Source: Streptomyces luomodiensis
GTDB taxonomy: Bacteria > Actinomycetota > Actinomycetes > Streptomycetales > Streptomycetaceae
Reading direction: 5' to 3'
Length of the DNA: 64,000 nt
Assembly (NCBI RefSeq): GCF_031679605.1
Contig: NZ_CP117522.1
Coordinates: forward strand, 8,804,001-8,868,000
Shown here piece by piece: positions 16,553 through 25,772 of the stretch (its first letter is position 1; every line of letters starts with the position of its first letter). Under the pieces are notes generated by a model. That model saw nothing but the letters and a program-made list of their open reading frames with translations, ran no database searches and was not told the origin of the DNA. The position numbers were made by a program, and so were the translations under genes.

Positions 16553-18490
16553 CTACAGCGTCTGCTGCACCCGCTCGGCCACCAGCTTGATGAAGCGCGA
16601 CGGATCGCTCAGCTCACCGCCCTCGGCGAGCAGCGCCATGCTGTGGAGCAGCTCGGCCGTCTCCGCGAGGCCGCTGTCGTCCTTGCGCTCGGCATGGGCC
16701 GCGCGCAACCCGCTGACCAGCGGATGGCTGGGGTTCAGCTCCAGGATGCGCTTGACCTCGGGCAGGCTCTGGCCCATGGAGCGGTAGATGTTCGCCAGGG
16801 CCGGGGTGACATCGAAGGTGTCGCCCACGATGCAGGCCGGGGAGGTGGTCAGCCGGGAGGACAGCCGTACCTCCTTGACCTGCTCGCTCAGCGTCGTCGT
16901 CATCCAGGAGAGCAGATCGGCGAAGTCCTTCTGCCGCTGCTCCCGCTCGGCTTCCGCCGCCTCGTCCTTCTCGTCCTCGGAGTCGAGGTCGACCTGGCCC
17001 TTGGCGATGGAACGCAGCTGCTTGCCGTCGAACTCCGGCACGGCGTCGACCCACAGCTCGTCGATGGGGTCGGTGAGGACGAGCACCTCGTAGCCCTTTT
17101 CCCGGAACGCCTCCATATGGGGCGAGCTCTCCACGATCGACCGGGACTCGCCCGTCATGTAGTAGATGTGCTCCTGCCCGTCCTTCATGCGCTCGGTGTA
17201 ACCGCGCAGCGTGGTCGGCTGCTCCGCGTCATGGGTCGAGGCGAACGAACACACCTCGAGGATCGCCTCGCGGTTCTCCAGGTCGCTGAGGAGACCTTCC
17301 TTGAGAACGCGGCCGAATTCCTTCCAGAAGGTCGTGTACCGCTCGGCGTCGGAGGACATGATGTCCTTCACCGTCGAGAGCACCTTCTTCACCAGACGGC
17401 GCCGCATCAGCTGGATCTGGCGGTCCTGCTGAAGGGTTTCCCGCGAGACGTTCAGCGAGAGGTCCGCCGCGTCCACCACACCCTTGACGAAGCGGAGGTA
17501 CTCCGGCATCAGCGCTTCGCAGTCGTCCATGATGAAGACGCGCTTGACATAGAGCTGCACACCCCGCTTGCGGTCCTGCATATACAGGTCCTGCGGGGCG
17601 CGGGCCGGGATGAAGAGCAGCGACTGGTATTCGAAGGTGCCCTCCGCCTGCATGCGGATGGTCTCGAGCGGGTTGTTCCAGTCGTGGCTGATGTGCTTGT
17701 AGAACTCGTGGTACTCGTCGTCGGTGACCTCGTCCTTGGGACGGGCCCACAGCGCCTTCATCGAGTTGACGGTCTCGAGCTCGGGCGCCTTCTGCTCGCT
17801 CTGCTCCGACTCGTCCGTCCCGGCCGGGGGCTGGGCGGCGGCCATCCTGATGGGCCAGGTGATGAAGTCCGAGTGCTGCTTGATGATTTCCCGGATCTTC
17901 CAGGGCGAGGCGTAGTCGTAGAGGTGGTCCTCGGTGTCCTCCGGCTTGAGCTTCAGCGTGACGGAGGTGCCCTGGGGGGCGTCGTCGACCGGTTCGATCG
18001 TGTAGGTGCCCTCGCCGTCGGACACCCAGCGGGTGCCCTGCTTCTCCCCGGCGTGCCGGGTCAGCAGCGTGACCTCGTCGGCCACCATGAAGCTGGCGTA
18101 GAAGCCCACCCCGAACTGCCCGATGAGGTCCGCCGAGGCGGCCGCGTCCTTCGACTCCCGCAGCTCCTTGAGGAACTTGGCGGTGCCGGAGTTCGCGATG
18201 GTGCCGATGAGCTCCACGACTCCGTCGTGCGACATGCCGATGCCATTGTCGCGGACGGTCAGGGTGCGCGACTCCTTGTCGATCTCGATGGCGATATGGA
18301 GATCAGAGGTGTCCGCCTGAAGGTTCTGGTCGCGGAGCGATTCGAGGCGCAGTCTGTCCAGCGCGTCGGAAGCGTTGGAGATGAGTTCGCGCAGGAAGAC
18401 GTCCTTGTTCGAGTAGATCGAATGGATCATCAACTGCAGAAGCTGTCGCGCCTCGACCTGAAACTCGAAAGTCTCGACCCCTGTAGTCAA
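16553..18490 (-). CDS. htpG: Molecular chaperone HtpG (Hsp90 family)
   Basis: 645 aa with an unusual TTG start at 18490 supported by GAGGGG nine bases upstream. The N-terminal GHKL ATPase domain has FLRELISNASDALDRLR, DNGIGMSHD, and GQFGVGFYASFMVAD (ATP lid). The middle domain has the catalytic-loop region LNVSRETLQQDRQIQ, and the C-terminal dimerisation domain ends without an MEEVD motif, as in bacteria. The length fits the family (about 620-650). An ATP-driven cytosolic chaperone of stress response. No CIRCE or HAIR heat-shock element is obvious in the 150 bp upstream. Confidence 0.95.
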   Translation of the reverse strand: MTTGVETFEFQVEARQLLQLMIHSIYSNKDVFLRELISNASDALDRLRLESLRDQNLQADTSDLHIAIEIDKESRTLTVRDNGIGMSHDGVVELIGTIANSGTAKFLKELRESKDAAASADLIGQFGVGFYASFMVADEVTLLTRHAGEKQGTRWVSDGEGTYTIEPVDDAPQGTSVTLKLKPEDTEDHLYDYASPWKIREIIKQHSDFITWPIRMAAAQPPAGTDESEQSEQKAPELETVNSMKALWARPKDEVTDDEYHEFYKHISHDWNNPLETIRMQAEGTFEYQSLLFIPARAPQDLYMQDRKRGVQLYVKRVFIMDDCEALMPEYLRFVKGVVDAADLSLNVSRETLQQDRQIQLMRRRLVKKVLSTVKDIMSSDAERYTTFWKEFGRVLKEGLLSDLENREAILEVCSFASTHDAEQPTTLRGYTERMKDGQEHIYYMTGESRSIVESSPHMEAFREKGYEVLVLTDPIDELWVDAVPEFDGKQLRSIAKGQVDLDSEDEKDEAAEAEREQRQKDFADLLSWMTTTLSEQVKEVRLSSRLTTSPACIVGDTFDVTPALANIYRSMGQSLPEVKRILELNPSHPLVSGLRAAHAERKDDSGLAETAELLHSMALLAEGGELSDPSRFIKLVAERVQQTL

Positions 18491-18648
18491 TTGTTTCCCC
18501 TCGTGAGATAAGTGTCGACGCCATCAAGCACGGTGCGTCATCAGCAGCTTATCGAAGGTGAGGGGTGCCGAGCGGCCTTCCGGGCAGATCACGGACGGCC
18601 GCTCGGGCGGCGCGGCGATACGGCGCGCGACGACGGGGCCGGGCCGGG

Positions 18649-18804
18649 TCAGTCGCCGGGGCGGACCGTCCTGAAGTCCAGGGCCTCGGCGGCCTCGCGC
18701 TGGATTTCCTCGGCCGCCTCCCGGGTCTCGGCGGGAACATCACCCTGTTCCGCCACGAGGCTGTCGTAGATCGGCGCGAAGCCGGCTTTGTCTGTCGCGG
18801 TCAT
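18649..18804 (-). CDS. Small conserved-looking acidic protein
   Basis: 51 aa from the ATG at 18804 with AAGGAAGTG upstream. It reads as a helical, charged peptide (AEQGDVPAETREAAEEIQREA). No cysteine, no membrane segment. The codon pattern is G/C-third like neighbouring genes. I do not recognise a named family. The 144-bp region upstream (18805-18948) contains its promoter and nothing else clear. Confidence 0.5.
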   Translation of the reverse strand: MTATDKAGFAPIYDSLVAEQGDVPAETREAAEEIQREAAEALDFRTVRPGD

Positions 18805-18948
18805 GGTCGTGCACTTCCTTGTTACGGATTCCGGGTCACGCTCCCGGCTACCCGATCCATCAAACAGCCATGCTCCGGTGCGTGTCACACGGGGGTCCGC
18901 GGAAACTCCAGCGGGCCCGGCGCGGTGGGCCGCGCCGGGTTGCCCGGG

Positions 18949-19395
18949 TCAGTGCCCGTCGGCCGCCGGCTCCAGGACGAAGACCGGGATCCGGCGGTCG
19001 GTCTTCGTCTGGTACTCGGCGTAGTCCGGGTACGCCTCGACCGCGCGCTCCCACCACAGGTCCCGCTCCTCGCCCGTGACCTCGCGCGCCGTCATGTCCT
19101 GCCGCACCGGGCCGTCCCGCAGCTCGACCCGGGGGTCGGCCCGCACGTTGTAGTACCAGACCGGGTGCTTGGGGGAGCCGCCCAGCGAGGCGACGACGGC
19201 GTAGGTGCCGTGGTGCTCCACCCGCATCAGCGGGGTCTTGCGGAGCTTTCCGCTCTTGGCGCCCCGTGTGGTCAGGACGACCACGGGCCTGCCCCGCAAG
19301 GTCGTTCCCTCGGTGCCACCGGAACTCTCGATCAGCTCGACCTGATCGCGTACGAACTTCTCCGGGCTCGGCTCGTACTCACCCTGAAGCGGCAT
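18949..19395 (-). CDS. F420-type (DUF385/Ddn-like) nitroreductase family protein
   Basis: 148 aa from the ATG at 19395 with AAGGGG upstream; the in-frame extension to 19479 lacks a ribosome site. The split-barrel FDOR/Ddn family is shown by [27 protein letters not shown], where the G-x-K-S-G loop contacts the deazaflavin phosphate, then [26 protein letters not shown] and the C-terminal [21 protein letters not shown]. Members reduce small molecules with coenzyme F420H2 in the cytoplasm. The substrate is unknown. Confidence 0.85.
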   Translation of the reverse strand: MPLQGEYEPSPEKFVRDQVELIESSGGTEGTTLRGRPVVVLTTRGAKSGKLRKTPLMRVEHHGTYAVVASLGGSPKHPVWYYNVRADPRVELRDGPVRQDMTAREVTGEERDLWWERAVEAYPDYAEYQTKTDRRIPVFVLEPAADGH

Positions 19396-19524
19396 GTGTC
19401 CGTCCCCTTGTCCCTTGTGTGAAGGCTCACCTGACGTGCTCCCGTGCTCATCCTCAACACGGAAGGCCGGCGAGATCATCCCGGCGGGCTCCGGCCGTCG
19501 GGCGGTGACGCGGGGGGACGGCCG

Positions 19525-19713
19525 TCACGCCGCCAGGCGCCGCCCCGTGGGGGAGGGGGCGGGGGCGGAGGTGCGGGCTTCCTTGTCGCCGGTCCGCTCC
19601 GCCGTGCGCTTCGCGTCGTCGGAGCGACGTCCCCGAGCGGGGAAGGTCAGGTCCGGTACGTCGACGACCGGCGGCAGATCGGGAGTGAGCAACGGCTGCT
19701 CATGTGTGTTCAT
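19525..19713 (-). CDS. Possible small protein, unrecognised
   Basis: 62 aa from the ATG at 19713. The N-terminal half is hydrophobic/acidic with repeated prolines (LLTPDLPPVVDVPDLTF); the C-terminal half is charged (RRSDDAKRTAERTGDKEART). It could be a secreted-peptide precursor by appearance (acidic leader-like, then basic tail), but no biosynthetic enzyme is adjacent and the ribosome site is weak. It lies just downstream of the EamA gene on the same strand. Confidence 0.3.
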   Translation of the reverse strand: MNTHEQPLLTPDLPPVVDVPDLTFPARGRRSDDAKRTAERTGDKEARTSAPAPSPTGRRLAA

Positions 19714-19778
19714 GACCCCGCGGGTACCCAGGTGCGGCACTCTTACCCTGCGATACCGGTCACAGTCGGACATGGCGG

Positions 19779-20753
19779 TCAGATCGACGGTTCACGGCCG
19801 CGTTCCGGCGGGTCGAGGGCGACGGGGGCGGCCGGTCGCGCCGCCACGACCGTCGACCGTGCGGAGCGGGACCCGCGGCGGGAGATCCCCACCCCGGCCA
19901 GGCACAGCGCGCCGCCCGCCAGCGTGAGCGGGCCCGGCACCTCGTCCAGGGCCAGCCAGGACATCAGCACCACCAGCGCCGGAACCACATAGGTGGTGGC
20001 GCCCATCCGGCTCGCGGTGGTGCGGGCCAGGGCGAACGCCCAGGTGGTGAAGGCCAGGGCGGTCGGGAAGAGCCCCAGGTAGACCATGTTGAGCGTCGCG
20101 GACAGCGGTGCCCGCGCGGCCTCGGTCACCAGCGTGCCGGCGAACGGCAGACAGGCCACCGCCCCCACCAGGCAGCCGAAGGTGGTCACCTGGAGGGCCC
20201 CGGCGTGCCGCAGGGCCGGCTTCTGGGACACCACACCACCGGCGTAGGACACCGCGGCCAGTACGCACAGCAACACCCCCCGCACGGACGCGTCGCCCGA
20301 GCCGGACATCGACACCCCCACGACCACCGCCCCGGCGAAGGACACCGCCATGCCCGCCAGCAGCGGGCGCGGCAGCCCCTCGCCCAGCAGCCGGGCGCTG
20401 AGCAGCGCGACGAGCAGCGGCCCGATGTTGACGACCATCGCGGCGGTGCCGGCGTCGACCTCCCGCTCGCCCCAGTTGAGCACCACCATGTAGAGGCCGA
20501 ACCACAGGACCCCCGAACAGGCGATGCCCGGCCAGGCCGCCCGGGGCGGCCACCCCACCCGCCGCACCAGACTGATCGCCCCCAGCACCAGCGCCCCGGC
20601 CAGCAGCCGGCCGAGCGCCAGGGCGCCGGGGGAGTAGGCCTCCCCGGCGCTGCGTATGGAGACGAAGGCCGAGGCCCACAGCGTGACGGTGATGCCTGCC
20701 GCGGCCACGGCGGGCCATTGCCGGGAGCGGCCGGCGTCCGGTGGAAACGTCAT
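19779..20753 (-). CDS. EamA/DMT-superfamily transporter
   Basis: 324 aa with ten hydrophobic helices in two EamA repeats. Typical signatures: TVTLWASAFVSIRSAGEAYSP at the first helix, the PLLVALLSARLLGEGLPRPL end of repeat 1, and VVLMSWLALDEVPG near the end of repeat 2. Predicted exporter of amino acids or other small metabolites in the cytoplasmic membrane. The 216 bp upstream (20754-20969) lies between this start and the stop of the MBL-Rieske gene and holds no supported gene. Confidence 0.85.
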   Translation of the reverse strand: MTFPPDAGRSRQWPAVAAAGITVTLWASAFVSIRSAGEAYSPGALALGRLLAGALVLGAISLVRRVGWPPRAAWPGIACSGVLWFGLYMVVLNWGEREVDAGTAAMVVNIGPLLVALLSARLLGEGLPRPLLAGMAVSFAGAVVVGVSMSGSGDASVRGVLLCVLAAVSYAGGVVSQKPALRHAGALQVTTFGCLVGAVACLPFAGTLVTEAARAPLSATLNMVYLGLFPTALAFTTWAFALARTTASRMGATTYVVPALVVLMSWLALDEVPGPLTLAGGALCLAGVGISRRGSRSARSTVVAARPAAPVALDPPERGREPSI

Positions 20754-20969
20754 GGCGCCGAGCGTAGGACGTGGGGTTTTCGGTGCTCAACGAAGTTTCC
20801 ACGGCCCGCCCCGGCGCCCGCGCCTCCGGGGCCGTCACACCGGGCGGGGCCCGCCGGACGGCGCTCGCCGGCAGATGCCGCCAGCGAGCGGGCCCGTCGG
20901 ACACCACGCCGGGCCGTGGCGGCGCCGCCGCCACGGCCGGTTCCCACGGGGGCGCGGGCCGCGGATGTG

Positions 20970-22508
20970 TTACGGCGCGGCCGAGGCGCGGATGTCGTGT
21001 CCGTCCGAGGTCAGACAGCGGCCGGTGGACAGGTCGTACCGCCAGCCGTGCAGGGTGCAGGTGAGCACATCGCCCTCGATCTGCCCGAACCGGCTGAGGT
21101 CGGCGCGCAGATGGGGGCAGCGCCGCTGCACCCGCCAGCCGTCCAGCACGATGTCCTGGCCGTCGTCCTGGCATGAGTCGTAGTAGTTCTCCACGTACTC
21201 GATGCGCTCCATGGACAGGCACTTGAAGAACACGTACAGGAACTCGTTGTAGGGCCCGATCCGGCTGGCGGTGAACCGCATCGACAGCAGCAGGCTGTTG
21301 GACCAGTCCGCCTCGCGCCGCGCGATGTTGGTGGCCACCAGATCGGCCGAGGTGGACAGCGTGTAGCGGCAGCGCTCACCGTCCCAGAGGCGGACCTCCC
21401 GCGCCGGGAAGTCGATCACGATCGGCACCTCGCCCACGTCCAGCCGGGCGGGGCCGCCGACGCCGGCGCAGATCCGGTCGGCCCTGGTCAACAGCGGCTC
21501 CCACCACTGCTTCAGCTCGGTCAGCAGCCGCTCGCGCGGCAGCGCCGGGGCGCGCGAGGCACGCTCGGCGGCGAGCGCGGGCCGCTGCCGGCGGGCGAAG
21601 TCCCGCAGATACGCGCGCTTGTCGCCGAAGATGCGCTCGATCTCCTTGCCGGTGTAGCGGTGGGTGAGCTTGCACGCGGTGCCCTCCGGCTCCGCCACCG
21701 TCCCCGGCAGCAGCAGATGCGCCGTCACCTCCGGGCGCGCCCGGCCGAGCTCGCGCAGGAATTCCAGCTGGTCGACGAAGATGCTCTCGCCGTCCCGGCC
21801 GGTGCCGTTGTGCTCGAAGAGCTCGTCGTCCAGGAAGCACGGCGGACCCGCGTTGGGAAACACATGCTTGGCTTCCACCGCGTCGATGTAGCGCAGCGCC
21901 CGGTCGAACTGGCCCTGCCGCTTCCGTGCGGCGAACTCCTTCTTGGCGGAGAGCGGCAGTTGGTACACCATCGGGTACCAGATCGCGCCGGAGAACTGCA
22001 CGAAGTACGCGTCGACCTCGCCGAACTCCCGGATCGCCGCGATGTCCAGCGGATGGGCGTCGTTCTGGTTGAGCAGGACGACGCGGCCGTCGTCCAGCGA
22101 GAGCGCCGAGTCGCCGATGGGCCCGTCCCCGGGGCCGGTCAGCGCGGTGATCATGATGCGCAACCCGTCGCGTTCGACCGGCACACCGGAGCGGGTGCGC
22201 AGGAAGCGGCTGAACCCCAGCCCGCTCAGCTCGCGTTCCAGCTCATCGGTGGCGAAGGCCGGCAGCAGCACGGTGATGTCCTTGCGCACGTTCCGGCGCA
22301 GGTTCTCCACGTCGAAATGGTCCCGGTGCAGATGCGAGACATAGAGATAGTCCGCCGCGCGCCCATAGTGCGTCCAGTCCAGATCGGTGTTGTCCGGGAA
22401 CGGAAACCACGAGCCGAAGAAGGCGGGGTTGACCCACGGGTCGCAGAGCACCGACCCCGCCGCGGTTTCGATGAACAGTCCAGCATGCCCCAGTCCGGTC
22501 ACACGCAT
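20970..22508 (-). CDS. Metallo-beta-lactamase-fold enzyme with C-terminal Rieske domain
   Basis: 512 aa from the ATG at 22508 (GAGGTG upstream). Residues about 1-230 form an MBL fold with the metal motif HLHRDH at 59-64 in YVSHLHRDHFD. A middle region of about 200 residues is of unclear fold. The C-terminus is a Rieske [2Fe-2S] domain: C464-P-H466 and C484-T-L-H487 (CPHL ... CTLHGWRYD). The pairing recalls CMP-N-acetylneuraminate hydroxylase, but there the Rieske domain is N-terminal. A metal-dependent oxygenase receiving electrons from its own Rieske centre is the likely chemistry; the substrate is unknown. No ferredoxin or reductase gene is adjacent. Confidence 0.75.
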   Translation of the reverse strand: MRVTGLGHAGLFIETAAGSVLCDPWVNPAFFGSWFPFPDNTDLDWTHYGRAADYLYVSHLHRDHFDVENLRRNVRKDITVLLPAFATDELERELSGLGFSRFLRTRSGVPVERDGLRIMITALTGPGDGPIGDSALSLDDGRVVLLNQNDAHPLDIAAIREFGEVDAYFVQFSGAIWYPMVYQLPLSAKKEFAARKRQGQFDRALRYIDAVEAKHVFPNAGPPCFLDDELFEHNGTGRDGESIFVDQLEFLRELGRARPEVTAHLLLPGTVAEPEGTACKLTHRYTGKEIERIFGDKRAYLRDFARRQRPALAAERASRAPALPRERLLTELKQWWEPLLTRADRICAGVGGPARLDVGEVPIVIDFPAREVRLWDGERCRYTLSTSADLVATNIARREADWSNSLLLSMRFTASRIGPYNEFLYVFFKCLSMERIEYVENYYDSCQDDGQDIVLDGWRVQRRCPHLRADLSRFGQIEGDVLTCTLHGWRYDLSTGRCLTSDGHDIRASAAP

Positions 22509-22593
22509 ACCACAGCACCTCAACCCGGTCGGCGATGTCGGATGTCTCCACCGTGTCGGGGTTCGTGGCCGTGTGCATCCGCGGCTGCGCCTG

Positions 22594-22618
22594 CCGGGTG
22601 GCGGCATCCGCCACCCGG
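22594..22618. promoter_or_regulatory. Perfect 11-bp inverted repeat in divergent promoter region
   Basis: CCGGGTGGCGG and CCGCCACCCGG flank CAT exactly. It lies 86 bp upstream of the MBL-Rieske start and about 140 bp from the FG-GAP gene, so it could be an operator or an mRNA leader hairpin. The rest of 22509-22757 holds no gene I can support. Confidence 0.4.
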
Positions 22619-22757
22619 GTCACGCCGATGTGAGATCAGGGTTTTCGGCCCTGACCGACCCCGGCCGCGCCGGCCGGTGGCGTCCGCGCCGCGGACGCCC
22701 GCCGGCCGGGGAGCCGGCCGTAACGAAATGATCTCTCCTCTGGCGTATCCGCACCGG

Positions 22758-24251
22758 ATGCGCTGTCGTGGCGTGATGGCATCCCCCAGCACCAGGCTCC
22801 GCCCCGCCGCCACCCTCTGCGCCGCCGCGCTGGCGCTGCTCACCGCGTGCGGCGGTGGCGGTGGCGACGACGAGGAGAGGAGTGGCGACGGGGCCGGGAA
22901 GAGCACGGCCGCACCCGTCGTCACCCCCACCGCGACCGCTCCCGTCACCCGTGGCGAGGGCAGCGCACTTCCGGACGACCTCAACGGCGACGGCCACCCC
23001 GAGCTCAGAATCCCGCTGGCCTCCGATGAGGAGTTCGGCGGACTGCACCGGATCGCCTACGTGTACGGCTCGGCGAAGGGCGTCGACCCCGCCGTCCGCA
23101 CCGTGCTCGACCGTGCCGGGCTCGGCCTGCCCACCGGCGCCGGGGGGCAGGACCGCGACATGGGCGAGATGCGGTCCGCGACCACCGCCGACCTCGACGG
23201 CGACGGCTACGCCGATGTGATCGCCACCGCCACCAAGGACCGCGACCCGGCCGGGACCGAGCGCGTCCACATCACCACCCAGACGCTCCCCTACATCACC
23301 TGGGGCGGCCCCGAGGGGCCACGCCGGGGGGCCTCGGCCACTCCGGTCCGGCTGACCGACGCCGACGACGGGCTGGAGAGCTCCCAGCCCCTGGCGGTCG
23401 GTGACTTCAACGGGGACGGACACCACGACCTGGCCGCCGTACGCCAGAGCGGCAAGGACTTCCATGTGCTGTACGGCCCGTTCGGCCGCGACGGCGAGGC
23501 CGCCCGCACCGCGACCTACGCCAACCCGCTCGGCACGAGCGGCCAGATCGCCAGGCTGTACGCCGACGCGATCGACGGCGACCGCCCCACCGATCTGGTG
23601 GTGCACGCCCAGGGCGATGACGACCAGATGGAATCCGCGCTGCTCACGGCGGGCCCGGACGGCCTCGCCGAGACCGGCCGCACCCTCCGCAAGGGCAACG
23701 CGATCGCCTTCGGCGACTTCGACGGCGACGGGAAGCGGGATGTGGCGGTCGCCGACACCGGCACCCGCAACGACGAACCCGGCTATGAGACCGAGCCCGC
23801 GGACGTCGACCATTCGGTGAGCGTGTACACCCAGCGCACGGCCGGATCGACCCCTGCGCCGATCAAGATCCCCGCCCTGGGCGGCGATGTCCTCGCCGCG
23901 GCCGACACCGACGGCGACGGCACCGATGAACTGGCCGTCTCGCTGCGCACCGGCGGCACCCAGCTGCTGACGATCCGCCCCGACGCCCCCGGGGAGATCG
24001 CCCACCGCCGCACCCTGAACCGGACCGTCCCGGCCCGCGTGGACGGCCACAAGGTGCCGGACAAGCGGCGCGCCGTCAAGCTCTACGGCGCGGGCGACTT
24101 CGACCACGACGGCAAGGACGAGGTGGTGCTGGCCTGGGGGCCGGATGCGCTCTTCGCGCTCTACGGGGAGAAGCCGCAACGGTTCTGGGTGACCGACGGC
24201 ACCGATGACAAGGTGGTGTTCACCAGCGCGCCCTACGACGACCGGCGCTGA
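22758..24251 (+). CDS. FG-GAP/VCBS-repeat lipoprotein
   Basis: About 497 aa; starts at 22758 or 22776 are both plausible and neither has a strong ribosome site. A lipoprotein signal peptide ends in ALALLTAC, so the cysteine would be lipidated and the protein anchored outside the membrane. A Pro/Thr/Ala linker precedes at least six calcium-binding-type FG-GAP repeats: DDLNGDGHPEL, ADLDGDGYADV, GDFNGDGHHDL, GDFDGDGKRDV, ADTDGDGTDEL, GDFDHDGKDEV. They build an integrin-like beta-propeller. No catalytic domain is visible. Many Streptomyces encode such proteins with unknown ligands. Confidence 0.85.
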   Translation: MRCRGVMASPSTRLRPAATLCAAALALLTACGGGGGDDEERSGDGAGKSTAAPVVTPTATAPVTRGEGSALPDDLNGDGHPELRIPLASDEEFGGLHRIAYVYGSAKGVDPAVRTVLDRAGLGLPTGAGGQDRDMGEMRSATTADLDGDGYADVIATATKDRDPAGTERVHITTQTLPYITWGGPEGPRRGASATPVRLTDADDGLESSQPLAVGDFNGDGHHDLAAVRQSGKDFHVLYGPFGRDGEAARTATYANPLGTSGQIARLYADAIDGDRPTDLVVHAQGDDDQMESALLTAGPDGLAETGRTLRKGNAIAFGDFDGDGKRDVAVADTGTRNDEPGYETEPADVDHSVSVYTQRTAGSTPAPIKIPALGGDVLAAADTDGDGTDELAVSLRTGGTQLLTIRPDAPGEIAHRRTLNRTVPARVDGHKVPDKRRAVKLYGAGDFDHDGKDEVVLAWGPDALFALYGEKPQRFWVTDGTDDKVVFTSAPYDDRR

Positions 24252-24422
24252 CACCGCCCCGGCGGCCGCCGTGCCGCCTGACGCTCACGGTCCGCCTGAC
24301 GCTCACGATCAGCCCGGGACGCACGATCCGCCCAGGGCGTGAGCAGGACGCCGCTTCCTTGCGTACGAGGGGGAGGGCCTTCGCCGTCTGAGGCCCCGGC
24401 CGGATCGACGTGAGGAGGCAGG

Positions 24423-25772
24423 GTGGTGAAGCACATGCGGCGGGGCGTGCGCGATCTCGTGCGGTGGGCGGCCGTCGGGGCCCTGGTCTGTGGCGGGGTG
24501 ATGGTCTCCCAGGCCGGGCCGGGCGGAGCGGCCCACGGGACGGCCGGGGGCGGCGGCTCGCGGCCCCTGAGCGCGCGGGCGACGGACGACGTGGGCGGAC
24601 GGCTGGTGTCCCGGCTCGGCACCTCCCGTACGGCGGGCAACTGGATCGGCGCCGACGGCCGCCCGGTGGTCGCGGTGACGGACGACACGGCGGCGGAGGA
24701 GGTCAGCCGGGCCGGGGCCAGGGCCGAGCGGGTCCGTTACAGCATGGCGCAGCTGGACTCGGCCACCCGGAAGCTGCGCTCGGCGCCCCGGGTGGCGGGC
24801 ACCGCGTGGCTGGTGGACCCGCGCGCCAACCGGGTCGTGGTGATCGGCGACAGCACCGTCTCCCGCGCCGGCTGGTCGAGGGTGAGGAACCTGGCCGCGG
24901 CGGTGGGCGACGAGGTGCGCACCCGGCGGACGACGGGCTCCTTCACCACCAGAACCGCCGGTGCCGCCCCCATGTTCACGAGTGGCAGCCGCTGCTCGGC
25001 CGGTTTCAACGTCACCGACGGCCGGACCGGGTTCATCCTGACGGCGGGACACTGCGGCCCCACCGGGACCCGCTGGTTCACCGACGGCGGCGGCTCCACC
25101 GGCATCGGCACCACGGTCCGCAGCAGTTTCCCGGGCGATGACTTCTCACTGGTGCGGTACGAGAACACCTCGCTGGACCGGAGTAGCGTGGTGAACGCCG
25201 GCGGCGGCCGGACGGTGCGGATCACCGGTGCCGCCGACCCCGTGGTGGGCCAGGAGGTGTTCCGCGGCGGCAGCACCACCGGGCTCCGCTCGGGCGAGGT
25301 GACCGGGCTCGACGCGACGGTCAACTACCCCGGGGGCACGGTGACCGGGCTGATCCGGACCACCGTGTGCGCCGAACCCGGCGACAGCGGGGGCCCGCTG
25401 TTCGCCCAGGGCGTGGCGCTCGGTGTGACCTCCGGTGGCAGCGGCGACTGCACCCGGGGCGGGGTGACGTTCTTCCAGCCCGTCACCGAGGCGCTGTCGG
25501 CGCTCGGGGTGACCATCCCGGGCGACAGGGCCCGGCACACCGACCCGTCCGCCGCCCCCGCCGCTCCCGGCGGCCCGGCGGGCGCCGCGTCCGCCTCCGG
25601 CGCATCCGGGACCGGTGACGGCGTCTGGACGCTCGACGAGGTCGTGGCCTACGCCCGGAGCCTCGGCCCCGGGCCGGCCGTCGTCGTGGTGGGTTTCGCC
25701 GGGCTGCTGTCCACACTGACCGTCCGGCCCCGGCGCCGTCGCCGCCGCGGCTACTCCACCGGAGGGGGATGA
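24423..25772 (+). CDS. Streptogrisin-type S1 serine protease with C-terminal membrane anchor
   Basis: 449 aa from a GTG. A Sec signal (about 8-40) is followed by a pro-region (about 45-175) and a chymotrypsin-fold domain with the full triad: H210 (LTAGHCG), D240 (PGDDFSLVRY), S322 (EPGDSGGPLF), and cysteines around His and Ser typical of family S1E. After a Pro/Ala/Gly linker the chain ends in a hydrophobic segment (about 413-430) and an Arg-rich tail (RPRRRRRRG), which looks like a sortase-independent anchor. Secreted streptogrisins normally lack this. The 3' end overlaps the convergent gene by 22 bp. Confidence 0.85.
   Translation: MVKHMRRGVRDLVRWAAVGALVCGGVMVSQAGPGGAAHGTAGGGGSRPLSARATDDVGGRLVSRLGTSRTAGNWIGADGRPVVAVTDDTAAEEVSRAGARAERVRYSMAQLDSATRKLRSAPRVAGTAWLVDPRANRVVVIGDSTVSRAGWSRVRNLAAAVGDEVRTRRTTGSFTTRTAGAAPMFTSGSRCSAGFNVTDGRTGFILTAGHCGPTGTRWFTDGGGSTGIGTTVRSSFPGDDFSLVRYENTSLDRSSVVNAGGGRTVRITGAADPVVGQEVFRGGSTTGLRSGEVTGLDATVNYPGGTVTGLIRTTVCAEPGDSGGPLFAQGVALGVTSGGSGDCTRGGVTFFQPVTEALSALGVTIPGDRARHTDPSAAPAAPGGPAGAASASGASGTGDGVWTLDEVVAYARSLGPGPAVVVVGFAGLLSTLTVRPRRRRRRGYSTGGG

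Noticed and set aside
19525..19713. RiPP precursor peptide
   Set aside because: The peptide has a precursor-like look, but no cyclase, LanM, YcaO or radical SAM gene is close; the radical SAM gene at 37.3 kb is too far to assign.
20970..22508. UlaG (ascorbate-6-phosphate lactonase) linked to the UlaA-type PTS
   Set aside because: Both have MBL or Ula names, but this protein is far longer, ends in a Rieske domain, and lies 7 kb away on the opposite strand.
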